Shown here in pieces: positions 17,688 through 26,902 of a stretch of 56,616 nucleotides of DNA. The stretch covers positions 83,804 through 140,419 of the forward strand of contig NZ_LSEF01000024.1 in assembly GCF_001641695.1 (NCBI RefSeq), written 5' to 3'. The notes under the pieces are model-generated. The model searched no databases. It saw only the letters and a list, made by a program, of their open reading frames with translations, and was not told where the DNA came from. Each line of letters begins with the position of its first letter. The first letter of the stretch is position 1. Both the position numbers and the translations under genes were made by a program. This stretch comes from Bradyrhizobium neotropicale (GTDB lineage Bacteria > Pseudomonadota > Alphaproteobacteria > Rhizobiales > Xanthobacteraceae).

Positions 17688-18110
17688 CTACTTTGCGATC
17701 GGCGTCGTCAGCTCCTTGTCGTCCGTATCCACCACGAAGACGGCAAGCAGCTTCGCAGGCTCGGTATCGCTGGCATTGGCGCTGACGGCATGGCGGTCGC
17801 CGGGCTTTTCGGAGAAGTTCTCTCCCTTGTGAAAGACCTTGGCGGGCTCGTCATTGACCTGACTGCGGATGGCCCCTTCCAGCACGGTCGCGTAGATGAA
17901 CGCAGAGCGCGCATGAATGTGGGCCGGTGAGAAGCCTCCGGGACCATACTCGACCAGTATGCCCTTCATGCTCTTGCCCGGGACATTTGGCAGTGCCTGG
18001 TCGAACACGACGGTCACTTTGGCCGCTTTCGCTGGCGGCTGCGTCTCGGCTGCATGAGCCGTCAGGAAAGTTGCGGCGTAAATCGCCGCCGCGATCAGCA
18101 ATCTGCGCAT
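17688..18110 (-). CDS. Secreted single-domain cupin protein
   Basis: A 140-residue protein with a signal peptide (about 1-20, ending AHA-AE) and one cupin barrel. Metal-binding motif 1 is G-G-F-S-P-A-H-I-H-A with one later acidic residue, and motif 2 is E-K-P-G-D-R-H-A-V-S-A-N. It is clearly paralogous to the cupin at 35668-36171: both share ALPNVPGK, YGPGGFS, IRSQ, VSANAS and a matching end. The reaction is unknown; small periplasmic cupins may be oxygenases, isomerases or ligand sensors. It is convergent with the transpeptidase gene and sits 45 bp downstream of the NAD(P)-binding protein gene on the same strand, with which it may be co-transcribed. Confidence 0.85.
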   Translation of the reverse strand: MRRLLIAAAIYAATFLTAHAAETQPPAKAAKVTVVFDQALPNVPGKSMKGILVEYGPGGFSPAHIHARSAFIYATVLEGAIRSQVNDEPAKVFHKGENFSEKPGDRHAVSANASDTEPAKLLAVFVVDTDDKELTTPIAK

Positions 18111-18155
18111 CGGGATCCCTTCATTTCCCTTGGGTGAATACGGGATGGCGGTTCC

Positions 18156-18899
18156 TCAGAATCTCGCGAGCCATGTTGCGAGCGGCGTCTTTCCGAGCCG
18201 CGCCTCGCCGAGCGGGTTCAGCGAGGTGTCGCTGATGGGAGCGCCGTAATACTGTGCGCTTGGATCTCCGACCACTGGACGGCTGTCGCCGGACGCTTTC
18301 AGACGGCGCGCAACGAACTCATTGAAGGGCGCCTTCTCGGGTCCCGCGATATCGATCGTGCCGTTGAGCGGCCGCGCCGTTGCGACCTCCGCGAGGCAAT
18401 CGACCACGTCGTCCGCAGCGATCGGCTGAAACTGCGCGGAGGGAACGACGATATTGCTCCCGACGGCCCCCATTTCGGCAATGGCGCCGAGGAATTCAAA
18501 GAACTGGGTTGCCCGGACGATCGAGTAGGGGACGGAAGATGCCTTGACGATGGTCTCCTGGGCGAGCTTGGCACGAAAATAGGCGATGTCGGGCGACCGC
18601 TCGGTTCCCACGATCGACAGCGCGACGTGATGCTTGACGCCCGCGGCGGCCTCCGTCGCGCCGAGATTTTTGCTCGAGCGCTCGAAGAATTCGAGCACGG
18701 CGGCAGGCTCCCAGGACGGCGCGTTGGCAACGTCGACGACGACATCCGCGCCCGCCAGCGCCGCGGCGAGGCCTTCCCCGGTTACGGCGTTCACGCCCGA
18801 TTTTGGCGAGGCTGCTACCGCCTCGTGACCCTGCTGCTTGAGCTTCGCCACGAGCTTGGATCCGATCAATCCGGTTCCGCCGATCACGACAATCTTCAT
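18156..18899 (-). CDS. NAD(P)-binding atypical SDR / NmrA-like protein
   Basis: A 247-residue Rossmann-fold protein. The dinucleotide motif is GGTGLIGSKLV (8-18). V-A-N-A-P-S-W follows strand 4, and there is no Y-x-x-x-K motif, which places it among atypical SDRs (NmrA/NAD(P)H-binding group). The stretch YFRAKLAQE plus IVRATQFFEFL is typical of that group, which includes nitrogen regulators and quinone or azoreductase relatives. Function unknown. GAGGAG lies just upstream of ATG 18899. It may form a two-gene unit with the cupin downstream. The LysR gene starting at 20029 lies upstream on the same strand. Confidence 0.85.
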   Translation of the reverse strand: MKIVVIGGTGLIGSKLVAKLKQQGHEAVAASPKSGVNAVTGEGLAAALAGADVVVDVANAPSWEPAAVLEFFERSSKNLGATEAAAGVKHHVALSIVGTERSPDIAYFRAKLAQETIVKASSVPYSIVRATQFFEFLGAIAEMGAVGSNIVVPSAQFQPIAADDVVDCLAEVATARPLNGTIDIAGPEKAPFNEFVARRLKASGDSRPVVGDPSAQYYGAPISDTSLNPLGEARLGKTPLATWLARF

Positions 18900-19072
18900 G
18901 GTGCGTCTCCTCAGCATTTCGCAAGCGTGAGGTGATGAGGGCCGTCCTCACGCTCTCCTGATGCGGACCACGTTTTACAGGAGCAATGGGGCAAGCTCTT
19001 GCCTGGAACCGGCGTTCCTTGCCGGAAAATGCTCCAGACAGTCCGAGCGATGCCACAACAATCGGTAAGGGA

Positions 19073-20029
19073 TCATTCCCTTGTGTCTTGAACGCGCGCC
19101 TGCTCGCCGCAAGAAGAGCCGGCCGTCGACGCCTCGCCAAGCAGCCAGTCGCGAAAGGCCGCCAGCCTTGGCAGCGCGGCGCATTCCGGACGATAAACGA
19201 CGTAATATGCGAGCGCCGATGCCAGCGCGATCTTGGGAAAAAGCCGCACCAGCCGGCCTGCCGCCACATCGTCGCGCGCCATGATGCTGCGCGCCAGCGC
19301 TACGCCATGTCCGTCGATCGCCGCCTGCAGCACTGCGGCCGAATTGTTGATCCGCAAGCCCCGTTTCGTTGCGACATCCGGCGCATCCGCCTGTTTGAGC
19401 CAGGTGCTCCATGTCGCGAACCCGGCGCGAGAATCCACTGACACATCATGGATGAGCATTTGACCGGCCAGATCGGCTGGTGTGCGCAATCGCCTCCGAC
19501 GCAGGAGCATTGGTGAGCAGACCGGATATATCTCCTCGTTCATCAGCTTTTGCGCCGTCAGCCCGGGCCAGACCCCGGCGCCATAGCGCACCCCGATGTC
19601 GATGCCTTGGGCGGCGTAATCCAGCAGCTTGAGATTGGTATCGAGCCGGACGTCGGTATCCGGCCACGAGGCCTGGAAGTGGTCGATGCGCGGCAAAAGC
19701 CACTTGGCCGCGAAGGCCGGGCTGACCGTCACGGTCAGAACGCCGCTCGCCGATCCCTCCTTGAGCCGCTCGAGGCCCAGGCTCAACCGGTCGAACCCGG
19801 CGCGTATGTCCGGCAGCGCGCGCTGAGCGATCTCGGTTGCGACGAGCCGCGCCCGCCCGCTGGTGCTCCGATGAAACAAGGGAGTGCCGAGCCACTCCTC
19901 GAGACTGCGCACGAGTTGTCCGACGGCCGCGGGCGTCACGTTGAGCTCCGAGGCGGCGGCCGAAAAGCCCTCGTGCCTGGCACTCGCCTCGAAGGCGCGC
20001 ATCGCATTCAGATAGACGGGCGATCTCAT
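19073..20029 (-). CDS. LysR-family transcriptional regulator, GcvA-like
   Basis: A 318-residue regulator. The N-terminal winged helix (about 5-62) reads LNAMRAFEASARHEGFSAAA then LNVTPAAVGQLVRSLEEWLG, the GcvA/AmpR-type variant. The effector domain (about 92-295) has the two-lobed periplasmic-binding fold, with AAKWLLPRIDHF and IDIGVRYGAG. It is divergent from the FAD amine-oxidase gene across 215 bp, so the oxidase-ADH-cupin cluster (20245-23566) is its probable target, with autorepression. The NAD(P)-binding protein gene downstream on the same strand could also respond. The inducer is unknown. Confidence 0.92.
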   Translation of the reverse strand: MRSPVYLNAMRAFEASARHEGFSAAASELNVTPAAVGQLVRSLEEWLGTPLFHRSTSGRARLVATEIAQRALPDIRAGFDRLSLGLERLKEGSASGVLTVTVSPAFAAKWLLPRIDHFQASWPDTDVRLDTNLKLLDYAAQGIDIGVRYGAGVWPGLTAQKLMNEEIYPVCSPMLLRRRRLRTPADLAGQMLIHDVSVDSRAGFATWSTWLKQADAPDVATKRGLRINNSAAVLQAAIDGHGVALARSIMARDDVAAGRLVRLFPKIALASALAYYVVYRPECAALPRLAAFRDWLLGEASTAGSSCGEQARVQDTRE

Positions 20030-20244
20030 GGTGAGAAGATTTTCTTTTTAGACCAGACTGGCTTACATTTGGGATGAGCTGGGCATCTGTCAATGATAAT
20101 CCGGAACACGGGCACATACGGCCACCGCTCTGTTGGTGGTGGTGCTGATCCACGCTAAAGATTTTCTTTTCTGCCCGCCAAGATCTTCCCGTTTGCGGAG
20201 GCGCCGCCTTTCGAACACCTTCGGTCGGCGTTTCAATTTTTCGG

Positions 20245-21417
20245 GTGCTCAGCGTGTCGTCGTCGGATCGCGCCGTTCTGATCGTCGGAGCAGGCCTCGC
20301 CGGTCTGACCGTGGCCCATCTGATCCACCGTGCGGGTCTCGATTTTCGTCTGCTCGAAGCGCGATTGCGGCTCGGGGGACGCATCCTTTCGGTGGACGAG
20401 AAGGGCCTGCCTGCGGGCGATGGTTTCGATCTTGGTCCGTCCTGGTTCTGGCCCGACATGCAGCCGTCGTTGGGCCGGTTGGTCGAAAGTCTCGGCCTCG
20501 CAAGCTTCGCTCAGCGGAGTGACGGTGACGTCCTTTTCCATCGCTTCTCGCGCGAAGCCCCACAACGCTTCGGAGGAGTAGGCCAGGCGCCTGTGTCCAT
20601 GCGGGTCGTCGGCGGCACGGCATCGATCGTAACGGCGCTCGCCGCCGGTCTTCCGGAGGGGAGCATCGAGCTCGGCGCCCGAGCCACAGCCGCGAGGCTG
20701 GATGGCGATGAGGTCGAGCTGAGCTTCGTCGACGGGAGCGGCGCCGAACGGATGGATCGGTCGTCGCAGATCGTCTTCGCGCTGCCGCCGCGGCTGCTCG
20801 AGGCGACCGTCTCTTTTACGCCTGGCATCGACGCAGTGTCGGCGCGGCGCTGGCGCAATACGCCGACGTGGATGGCTCCGCATGCGAAGTTCTTCGCGGT
20901 GTACGACCGACCGTTCTGGCGCGAGAAGGGTCTGTCGGGCACGGCGCAGAGCATGGTGGGCCCGCTCGTCGAAATCCACGATGCCACGACCGCCTCGGGA
21001 AAGGCTGCTCTGTTCGGCTTTCTCGGCCTGTCCGGCGAAGACCGCGCATCGCAGGGTAAGGATGCGATCGTGGCGTCGTGCGTCCTGCAATTGGCTCTTC
21101 TGTTCGGCCCGGAGGCCGCCGAGCCGCGGGCGACGCTCATCAAGGATTGGGCGACCGATCCCCTTACGGCGACGAACCGGGACCGAGCCGCGGCGGGGCA
21201 TCCCGTTGCGGATCGGCGCCCATGGGTCGGGGAACGCTGGCGTGATCACATCGTTCTGGCCGGAAGCGAGACAAGCGCTCGCGAGCCTGGCTATCTTGCC
21301 GGCGCCGTGAACGCGGCGGAAGGCGCCGCCGCGTCCTTGATCGCGCGCTTGCGCGCACCGCGCCCTCAGGTCGGGTCTCGTCCGGCGCAATCATCTGAAG
21401 ACGACCATCGGAGGTAA
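20245..21417 (+). CDS. FAD-dependent amine oxidase-family protein
   Basis: A 390-residue flavoprotein. The N-terminal FAD motif reads VLIVGAGLAGLTVAHLIHRAG followed by E-A-R-x-R-x-G-G-R-I, the standard amine-oxidase/phytoene-desaturase dinucleotide signature. The C-terminal FAD contact is IVLAGSETSAREPGYLAGAVNAAE. The sequence is shorter than typical 450-residue monoamine oxidases, with a reduced substrate domain. Likely oxidation of an amine or amino acid with release of aldehyde and H2O2, but no substrate is indicated. The start is GTG 20245 (GTG 20254 also possible). The ADH gene begins 4 bp after its stop, so any aldehyde or alcohol product could be handled by the partner enzyme. Confidence 0.85.
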   Translation: MLSVSSSDRAVLIVGAGLAGLTVAHLIHRAGLDFRLLEARLRLGGRILSVDEKGLPAGDGFDLGPSWFWPDMQPSLGRLVESLGLASFAQRSDGDVLFHRFSREAPQRFGGVGQAPVSMRVVGGTASIVTALAAGLPEGSIELGARATAARLDGDEVELSFVDGSGAERMDRSSQIVFALPPRLLEATVSFTPGIDAVSARRWRNTPTWMAPHAKFFAVYDRPFWREKGLSGTAQSMVGPLVEIHDATTASGKAALFGFLGLSGEDRASQGKDAIVASCVLQLALLFGPEAAEPRATLIKDWATDPLTATNRDRAAAGHPVADRRPWVGERWRDHIVLAGSETSAREPGYLAGAVNAAEGAAASLIARLRAPRPQVGSRPAQSSEDDHRR

Positions 21418-21421
21418 GGAT

Positions 21422-22462
21422 ATGAAGCGATCCTATCGCGTCGTTCAGGTCGCGAAGGCCGGCAGGCTCGAAATCGCGGAACGCCAGATGCCTTCGCCCG
21501 GCCCGGGCGAAGTGCTGATCGCGATCGAGGCCTGCGGCGTCTGCGGCGCGGATGCTGCCGACATCGACCGCGCCGATCCGGCTCTGCACCCGCCGCGCGT
21601 TCCCGGTCATGAAGTGGTGGGGCGCATCGTGGCACTGGGCGCAGCAACGCCGTCGATCTGGAGAATGGGTCAAAGGGTTGGCGTCGGAAGGCTCGGCGGC
21701 CATTGCAACGAATGCGTTCAGTGCCGCCGGGGCGAATTCCAGCTCTGTTCCAAGCAGCCCTTCGTCGGATCATCCTGCGACGGAGGCTACGCGGAGATGA
21801 TGATCGCGCGCGCGACCGCGCTGGTCTCGATTCCGGACGAACTGAGCTCCGAAGAGGCCGCACCGCTGCTCTGCGCGGGCATTGCGACGTTCAACGCGCT
21901 CAAGAAGTCGGGTGCGGAAGCCGGCGACACCGTGGTCGTGCAGGGGATCGGCGGGCTGGGACATCTCGCACTTCAGTACGCCAGGAAGATGGGTTTCAGG
22001 GTCGTGGCTGTCGGACGCGGCGCGGATATCGCGAATGATGCCCTCGGCCTGGGAGCCCATGTCTACATCGACTCGAAAGAGGACGATGCGCTCGCCCGTC
22101 TGCAGAGCTTGGGCGGCGCGAAAGCGATCGTCACCACCATAAGCGATGTTCAGGCGGTCGCAGCGCTCATGGGCGCTCTCGCGCCGCAGGGACGATTGGT
22201 GCTGCTGGGGGCGGGACGGGATCCGCTGCCGGTATCTGCGGGACATCTGGTGGTGGGCGAGCGTAGTATATTGGGATCGATCACTGGCACGCCCTTCGAG
22301 AACGAAAAGACGCTGGATTTCAGTGTGCTCGCGGGCGTCCGTCCGCGCATCGAGATCGTGCCCTTGGAGAGAGCCGCGGAGGCGGTCGCTCGGATGAGGT
22401 CCGGCCAGGCAAAATTCAGAATGGTGTTGACCATGACGGAGCAACGCAATGCGCATCAATGA
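21422..22462 (+). CDS. Zinc-dependent alcohol dehydrogenase (MDR family)
   Basis: A 346-residue medium-chain dehydrogenase. The catalytic zinc ligands are in CGVCGAD and GHEVVG. The structural zinc site shows four cysteines in GHCNECVQCRRGEFQLC (about 97-113). The cofactor-binding motif is QGIGGLGHLALQYA (about 176-189), and the following acidic position is replaced (VGRGAD), which leans towards NADP(H). It is nearest to the cinnamyl/aryl-alcohol-type bacterial ADHs. GGAGG at 21409-21413 serves ATG 21422 and overlaps the end of the amine-oxidase gene. The next cupin gene begins inside its last 14 bases, so the three genes form an operon. Confidence 0.92.
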   Translation: MKRSYRVVQVAKAGRLEIAERQMPSPGPGEVLIAIEACGVCGADAADIDRADPALHPPRVPGHEVVGRIVALGAATPSIWRMGQRVGVGRLGGHCNECVQCRRGEFQLCSKQPFVGSSCDGGYAEMMIARATALVSIPDELSSEEAAPLLCAGIATFNALKKSGAEAGDTVVVQGIGGLGHLALQYARKMGFRVVAVGRGADIANDALGLGAHVYIDSKEDDALARLQSLGGAKAIVTTISDVQAVAALMGALAPQGRLVLLGAGRDPLPVSAGHLVVGERSILGSITGTPFENEKTLDFSVLAGVRPRIEIVPLERAAEAVARMRSGQAKFRMVLTMTEQRNAHQ

Positions 22463-23126
22463 TGATCTGACGGTTCCGGTTATCGTTCACGCCGCACAGC
22501 TGCCGTGGAAGCCAAGCCCGTCCCCCGGCGTCGAGCGGCGCATGCTGTTCCGCATCGGCGACGAGGTGGCGCGCGCCACGTCTATCGTGCGATACGCGCC
22601 CGATAGCGCATTCCCTCGCCACACCCACGGCGGCGGCGAGGAGGTCGTCGTTCTCGATGGCGTCTTCCAGGACGAACACGGCGACTACCCGGCCGGCAGC
22701 TACTACCGCAATCCGCCCGGGACCTCGCACGTTCCCGCATCGAAGGACGGCTGCACGATCTTCGTTCGTCTCTGGCAATTCCGGGACGGCGATCGCGACC
22801 AGATCGTGCGACGGCCTGCGGAAGGTCGTCCTCTGGCCCCGAGATCGGGCGCGGCGAGCGCGATCGAACTGTTCGACGACGGCTTCGAAAACGTGCGCAT
22901 CGAGAGCTGGGTGCCGGGCAGGACGATCACGATCGAGAACCCGCGTGGGCTCGAAGCGCTCGTCCTCGCGGGGAGCTTGTCGATCGGCGATCAGGCGCTG
23001 ACGTCTCAAGCCTGGATCCGCTTGCCGGCTGGCGAAGCGCTGCGTGCCGTCACAGGTCCAGAGGGTGCGAAGGTTTGGGTGAAGGATGCGCCGCTGATGC
23101 ATCCGGACGTCTGCCGACTGCCGTGA
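22449..23126 (+). CDS. ChrR-like double-cupin protein
   Basis: A 225-residue protein with two cupin-like halves. The first has the metal motif FPRHTHGGGEEVVVLDG (about 55-71) and YPAGSYYRNPPGTSH (about 78-92), matching the C-terminal cupin of ChrR, the zinc anti-sigma factor of photooxidative stress. The second half (about 120-215) is a degenerate repeat of the fold. The N-terminal zinc anti-sigma domain of ChrR is absent, and no ECF sigma gene is adjacent, so it is probably a stand-alone enzyme or sensor rather than an anti-sigma factor. It overlaps the ADH gene by 14 bp. Its TGA overlaps a possible ATG of the next frame. Confidence 0.85.
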   Translation: MRINDDLTVPVIVHAAQLPWKPSPSPGVERRMLFRIGDEVARATSIVRYAPDSAFPRHTHGGGEEVVVLDGVFQDEHGDYPAGSYYRNPPGTSHVPASKDGCTIFVRLWQFRDGDRDQIVRRPAEGRPLAPRSGAASAIELFDDGFENVRIESWVPGRTITIENPRGLEALVLAGSLSIGDQALTSQAWIRLPAGEALRAVTGPEGAKVWVKDAPLMHPDVCRLP

Positions 23127-23155
23127 TGGCACCCGATGAGGGCAGGTGGAAAACC

Positions 23156-23566
23156 ATGAACGAGCTGATCCCCGAACGGTATCAACATCTCCGAACGTTC
23201 GCCTTCGGCGACAGTCCCGCGCTCGCAGATGAACTACTTGAACTTGTCATGAAGGGAGTCAAGACCGCGACTTGCAGCACAGAGGACGAGCCGAACACCT
23301 CTACGCCCGGTGAGCGCTGGGTCGTGCTCGATGGACACGGAGAACCGCGCTGTGTCATCGAAACCACCGAGGTGACATATCGGCGCTTCAATGACGTTGA
23401 GGCCGATTTTGCGTTTGATGAGGGAGAGGGCGACCGGAGCCTGGCCTATTGGCGCAGCGCCCATCGGGCCTATTTCGGCCGGCTCGGACGATTCAGCGAG
23501 GACATGATGCTGATGTGCGAGCGTTTTCGCCTGGTCGAGGTCTTCGGGGATCTCCCGCCCAGGTGA
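23156..23566 (+). CDS. ASCH domain protein
   Basis: A 136-residue protein made of one ASCH domain, a PUA-like fold thought to bind RNA or modified nucleosides. Marks are the start RYQHLRTFAFGDSPALADEL, the GxKxxT motif GVKTAT (about 32-37), E-D-E-P-N-T-S-T-P-G-E and the C-terminal MCERFRLVEVF. E. coli YqfB of this superfamily is an N4-acetylcytidine amidohydrolase, but that is only a distant hint. The start is ATG 23156. An in-frame ATG at 23126 overlaps the preceding TGA and could give ten more residues by coupled translation. It is the last gene of the amine-oxidase cluster and convergent with a LysR gene. Confidence 0.82.
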   Translation: MNELIPERYQHLRTFAFGDSPALADELLELVMKGVKTATCSTEDEPNTSTPGERWVVLDGHGEPRCVIETTEVTYRRFNDVEADFAFDEGEGDRSLAYWRSAHRAYFGRLGRFSEDMMLMCERFRLVEVFGDLPPR

Positions 23567-23586
23567 GCTTGTCACTGGGATTTTCG

Positions 23587-24486
23587 CTATTTCCCGCGAT
23601 ATCGAAGAGCATCGACCAGCAGGGAGAAGGCAGGCGAAACCTGGCGCCGGCTGGCATAGTAGAGGTGATATCCCGAGAACGGCGGACACCAGTCCGAGAG
23701 GACCCGCACCAGGTGTCCTTGCGAGATGTGAGGTTGCACATGGCCCTCGGTCAGGTAGGCGAGGCCGAGGCCCTTGAGCGCACCTTCCAGGAGCAAGCCT
23801 GCGCTATTGAACACAAGCTGGCCTTCGACGCGCACATTGAGCTCGCGCCCGTTCTTTTCGAACTCCCAAGCGTAGAGGCTGCCGCCGTGTGTCGGCAGGC
23901 GAAGGTTGAGGCAGTTGTGGCTGGTCAGATCCTGCGGCGCCTTGGGCCGCTTGCGCTCGGCGAAGTAGGAAGGCGAGCCCACGACCGCCATCCGTAGGTC
24001 GGGGCTGACCCTAACGGCGATCATATCCTTGGCAACGAGTTCGCCGGGACGAATACCCGCGTCGACCTGTTGAGCAACGATGTTGGTCAGCCCGTAATCG
24101 ATGATCACCTCGACGTGGATCTCGGGGTACTTCGGCAAGATCTTCCCAAGCGCGGGCAGCAATATCTCTGCCGCGGCATACTCCGTCGCCGTGAGGCGAA
24201 CGGTCCCGGCCGGTTTTTCGCGGAGTTCGCTGAGCGCAGCAAGTTCCAGGTCCATCTCGTTGAACTTGGGTCCGATGCTCACGAACAGGCGTTCTCCAGC
24301 CTGAGTGGGCGTGACGCTGCGTGTCGTCCGATTCAGGAGCCTGACGCCAAGTCGCTCTTCGAGATTCCGGATGATCTGGCTGAGCGCGGACTGCGTCATG
24401 CCGAGCTTCGCCGCGGCCCGCGTGAAACTGCGTTCCCTCGCGACCGCGAGGAAGGCGAGGAGATCGCTCGCGTCGTCTCGATGCAT
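23587..24486 (-). CDS. LysR-family transcriptional regulator
   Basis: A 299-residue regulator. The DNA-binding domain (1-60) has FLAVARERSFTRAAAKLGMTQSALSQIIRNLEERLG in the usual position, split here as two adjoining segments. The effector domain covers about 90-295, with IDYGLTNIVAQQVDAGIRPGE as its ligand-cleft segment. This subfamily often controls nearby oxidoreductase genes. It is divergent from the aldo/keto reductase-MFS-cupin operon starting at 24630, across a 143-bp gap, so that operon is the probable target. I see no convincing symmetrical LysR box in the gap by eye, although the AT-rich part near 24490-24530 is the likely site. Confidence 0.92.
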   Translation of the reverse strand: MHRDDASDLLAFLAVARERSFTRAAAKLGMTQSALSQIIRNLEERLGVRLLNRTTRSVTPTQAGERLFVSIGPKFNEMDLELAALSELREKPAGTVRLTATEYAAAEILLPALGKILPKYPEIHVEVIIDYGLTNIVAQQVDAGIRPGELVAKDMIAVRVSPDLRMAVVGSPSYFAERKRPKAPQDLTSHNCLNLRLPTHGGSLYAWEFEKNGRELNVRVEGQLVFNSAGLLLEGALKGLGLAYLTEGHVQPHISQGHLVRVLSDWCPPFSGYHLYYASRRQVSPAFSLLVDALRYRGK

Positions 24487-24629
24487 TGATAAGCCACACT
24501 AATGACTGCATACGAAATCTATCACCTAATCGCGCGGGACGGAAAGTCCTAGGTTCAGGTCGGCTATTTGGCCCGATCGAAACGGCGCGAGGTCTTGCGC
24601 CTACGCAGCAACATCTGGGAGCCATCTCA

Positions 24630-25616
24630 ATGGACTACACGCATCTCGGCCGGACTGGCCTGAAGGTGAGCCGGCTTGCGCTGGGCACCATGAACTTCGG
24701 CGAGCTCACCGACGAGGCGACCAGCTTCGCAATCATGGACGAAGCGCTGGAGGCTGGCATCAGTTTCTTCGATACGGCGGATGTCTATGGCGGTCCGCAA
24801 TCGCCCGACATGGAGAAAGGTTTCGGCATCTCCGAGGAGATCATCGGTCGCTGGCTCGCGCAGGGCGGCCGGCGCGAGAAGATCGTGCTGGCGACCAAGG
24901 TGTACCAGCCGATGGAGACCGGACCGAACGATCGCCGGCTCTCCGCCTATCACATCCGCCGCGCCTGCGACGCCAGCCTGCGCCGGCTGCAGACGGATCA
25001 CATCGATCTCTATCAGATGCACCACATCGATCGGGCGACGCCCTGGGAGGAGATCTGGCAGGCCATGGAGCAGCTTATCCGCGAGGGCAAGGTCACCTAT
25101 GTCGGCAGCAGCAACTTCGCGGGCTGGGATATCGCCACCGCACAGTGCGCGGCCGCAGCGCGCAACCAGCTCGGCCTCGCCTCCGAGCAGAGCCTCTACA
25201 ATCTAGCTCAGCGCACCATCGAGCTGGAGGTGATCCCGGCGCTGCGTCATTTCGGTGTCGGCCTCATTCCCTGGAGCCCGATCGGAATGGGGCTGTTGGG
25301 CGGCGTATTGCGCAAGATCGCGGGAGGACGGCGGGCCTCGCCTGTGCTCCAGATGCGGATCGACAAGCTGCGGCCGCAGCTCGAAGCTTATGAAGCGCTC
25401 TGCGACGAACTGGGCGAGGCGCCCTCCGACGTGGCGCTCGCCTGGGTGCTCCACAACCCCATCGTCACCGCGGCAATCAGCGGCCCCCGGACGGTGGAGC
25501 AGCTCAGCCAGAATCTGAAGTCGGCGTCTTTGATCCTTTCGCGGGAGACGATGGCGAAGCTCGACAAGATCTGGCCCGGTCCGGGCGGCGAGGCGCCGGT
25601 TGCCTATGCCTGGTAG
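24630..25616 (+). CDS. Aldo/keto reductase
   Basis: A 328-residue NADPH-dependent (beta/alpha)8 oxidoreductase. The catalytic tetrad is visible: Asp and Tyr in FFDTADVYGG (about 48-57), Lys in VLATKVY and His in YQMHHID. The opening LGRTGLKVSRLALGTMNFG and YVGSSNFAGWD place it with the AKR groups related to potassium-channel beta subunits and YajO/YhdN-like enzymes. It would reduce aldehydes or ketones; the substrate is unknown. The ATG at 24630 fits the family N terminus, and upstream in-frame codons lie in the divergent promoter region. The MFS gene overlaps its end, so they are probably co-transcribed under the neighbouring LysR protein. Confidence 0.92.
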   Translation: MDYTHLGRTGLKVSRLALGTMNFGELTDEATSFAIMDEALEAGISFFDTADVYGGPQSPDMEKGFGISEEIIGRWLAQGGRREKIVLATKVYQPMETGPNDRRLSAYHIRRACDASLRRLQTDHIDLYQMHHIDRATPWEEIWQAMEQLIREGKVTYVGSSNFAGWDIATAQCAAAARNQLGLASEQSLYNLAQRTIELEVIPALRHFGVGLIPWSPIGMGLLGGVLRKIAGGRRASPVLQMRIDKLRPQLEAYEALCDELGEAPSDVALAWVLHNPIVTAAISGPRTVEQLSQNLKSASLILSRETMAKLDKIWPGPGGEAPVAYAW

Positions 25617-26832
25617 CGCCAGCGGCCCATCAATGTCGGCGATCGCGGGGAACGAGGAGAGGTCGGCGGCTCTAACGCTGCTGCCGATCATGGCGGTGGT
25701 GTTCGTCGCCTTTCTCGTCATCGGCTTCGCGCTGCCCGTTCTGCCGCTTCACGTACACGATGGTCTGGGGCTCGGCACGTTCGTGGTCGGCCTCGTCGCG
25801 GGCAGCCAGTTCGCGGCCTCGCTGATCTCGCGGCCGTGGGCCGGCCACTATTCCGACAGGCGGGGCGCGAAACGCGGCGTCGTCGTCGGACTGCTGGCAG
25901 CCGCGACCTCAGGGCTGCTCTATTTGCTGTCGCTCGGACTCAGTGGCGCTCCACTGGCCTCGGTCGCCGTTCTCCTGCTCGGGCGAGGGCTGCTCGGCGC
26001 TGCGGAGAGTTTTGTCATCACATCGGCGGTGAGTTGGGGCCTCGCGCTGGTCGATCGGGGGAGCACCGGCAAGGTGATCGCCTGGGTCGGTTCGGCGATG
26101 TTCGCCGCCTTCGCGATCGGCGCGCCGGCCGGCTCGGCGCTCTATTCGGCCTACGGTTTTGCGGCCGTCGCATTCGCCACATCAGCGGCGCCGCTCGCGA
26201 CACTGCTGCTGGTTGCGCCCCTGCGCAATGTCGCTCCGGTGCAGCAGTCCCGTGTCTCGTTCGCCGATGTGGCCGGTGCCGTCTGGGTCCCGGGTCTCGG
26301 CTCGGCGCTGGGCAGCGTCGGCTTCGGCGCGGTCACCACGTTCGTTGCCTTGCTGTTCGCGAACCGCGGATGGGCGGGCGGATGGCTCGCCTACACGGCT
26401 TACGCCACGGCTTTCATTCTGGCCCGGCTGTTCTTCAGCCACGTCGCCGATGCGATCGGCGGGGCAAAGGTCGCGCTCTCTTGCGCCCTGATCGAAGCCG
26501 CCGGCCAGGCGCTGATCTGGTTGGCCACGCGTCCCGAGATGGCCCTCGCCGGCGCCGCGCTCACCGGCTTCGGCTTCTCGCTGGTCTATCCCGGCTTCGG
26601 GGTCGAAGCGGTGCGCCGCGTGTCGGCGCAAAGTCGCGGCCTCGCCATGGGCGCCTACACCGCCTTTCTCGATCTGGCGCAGGGACTGGCGAGTCCCGCG
26701 CTGGGATTGATCGCAACCGGAGCAAGGCTGAATGTCGTATTTCTCGCAAGCAGCATGACCGTGCTCTGCGCCGCGCTCGTCGCAGCGTGGCTGATGGCGC
26801 ATCCGGCCGCGATGGAGGGAAATGCGCAATGA
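25606..26832 (+). CDS. MFS transporter
   Basis: A 408-residue, 12-helix major facilitator. The loop between helices 2 and 3 reads [15 protein letters not shown], the signature D-R-x-G-x-(R/K). The second half has the weaker equivalent [15 protein letters not shown]. It resembles the YfcJ/YhhS-like exporters of Enterobacteria, so efflux of a small metabolite or drug is most likely. The start is uncertain: ATG 25606 overlaps the aldo/keto-reductase stop, and ATG 25633 would shorten the tail by nine residues without touching helix 1. The following cupin frame begins close to its end, completing a three-gene unit. Confidence 0.88.
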   Translation: MPGSASGPSMSAIAGNEERSAALTLLPIMAVVFVAFLVIGFALPVLPLHVHDGLGLGTFVVGLVAGSQFAASLISRPWAGHYSDRRGAKRGVVVGLLAAATSGLLYLLSLGLSGAPLASVAVLLLGRGLLGAAESFVITSAVSWGLALVDRGSTGKVIAWVGSAMFAAFAIGAPAGSALYSAYGFAAVAFATSAAPLATLLLVAPLRNVAPVQQSRVSFADVAGAVWVPGLGSALGSVGFGAVTTFVALLFANRGWAGGWLAYTAYATAFILARLFFSHVADAIGGAKVALSCALIEAAGQALIWLATRPEMALAGAALTGFGFSLVYPGFGVEAVRRVSAQSRGLAMGAYTAFLDLAQGLASPALGLIATGARLNVVFLASSMTVLCAALVAAWLMAHPAAMEGNAQ

Positions 26833-26902
26833 GGCGGATCGAAGCGACCTCGTGTTCGTTCTCTGTCATCGCCACCGCCGCGGCGCGCCGGGAGCCGCGG
26901 AC

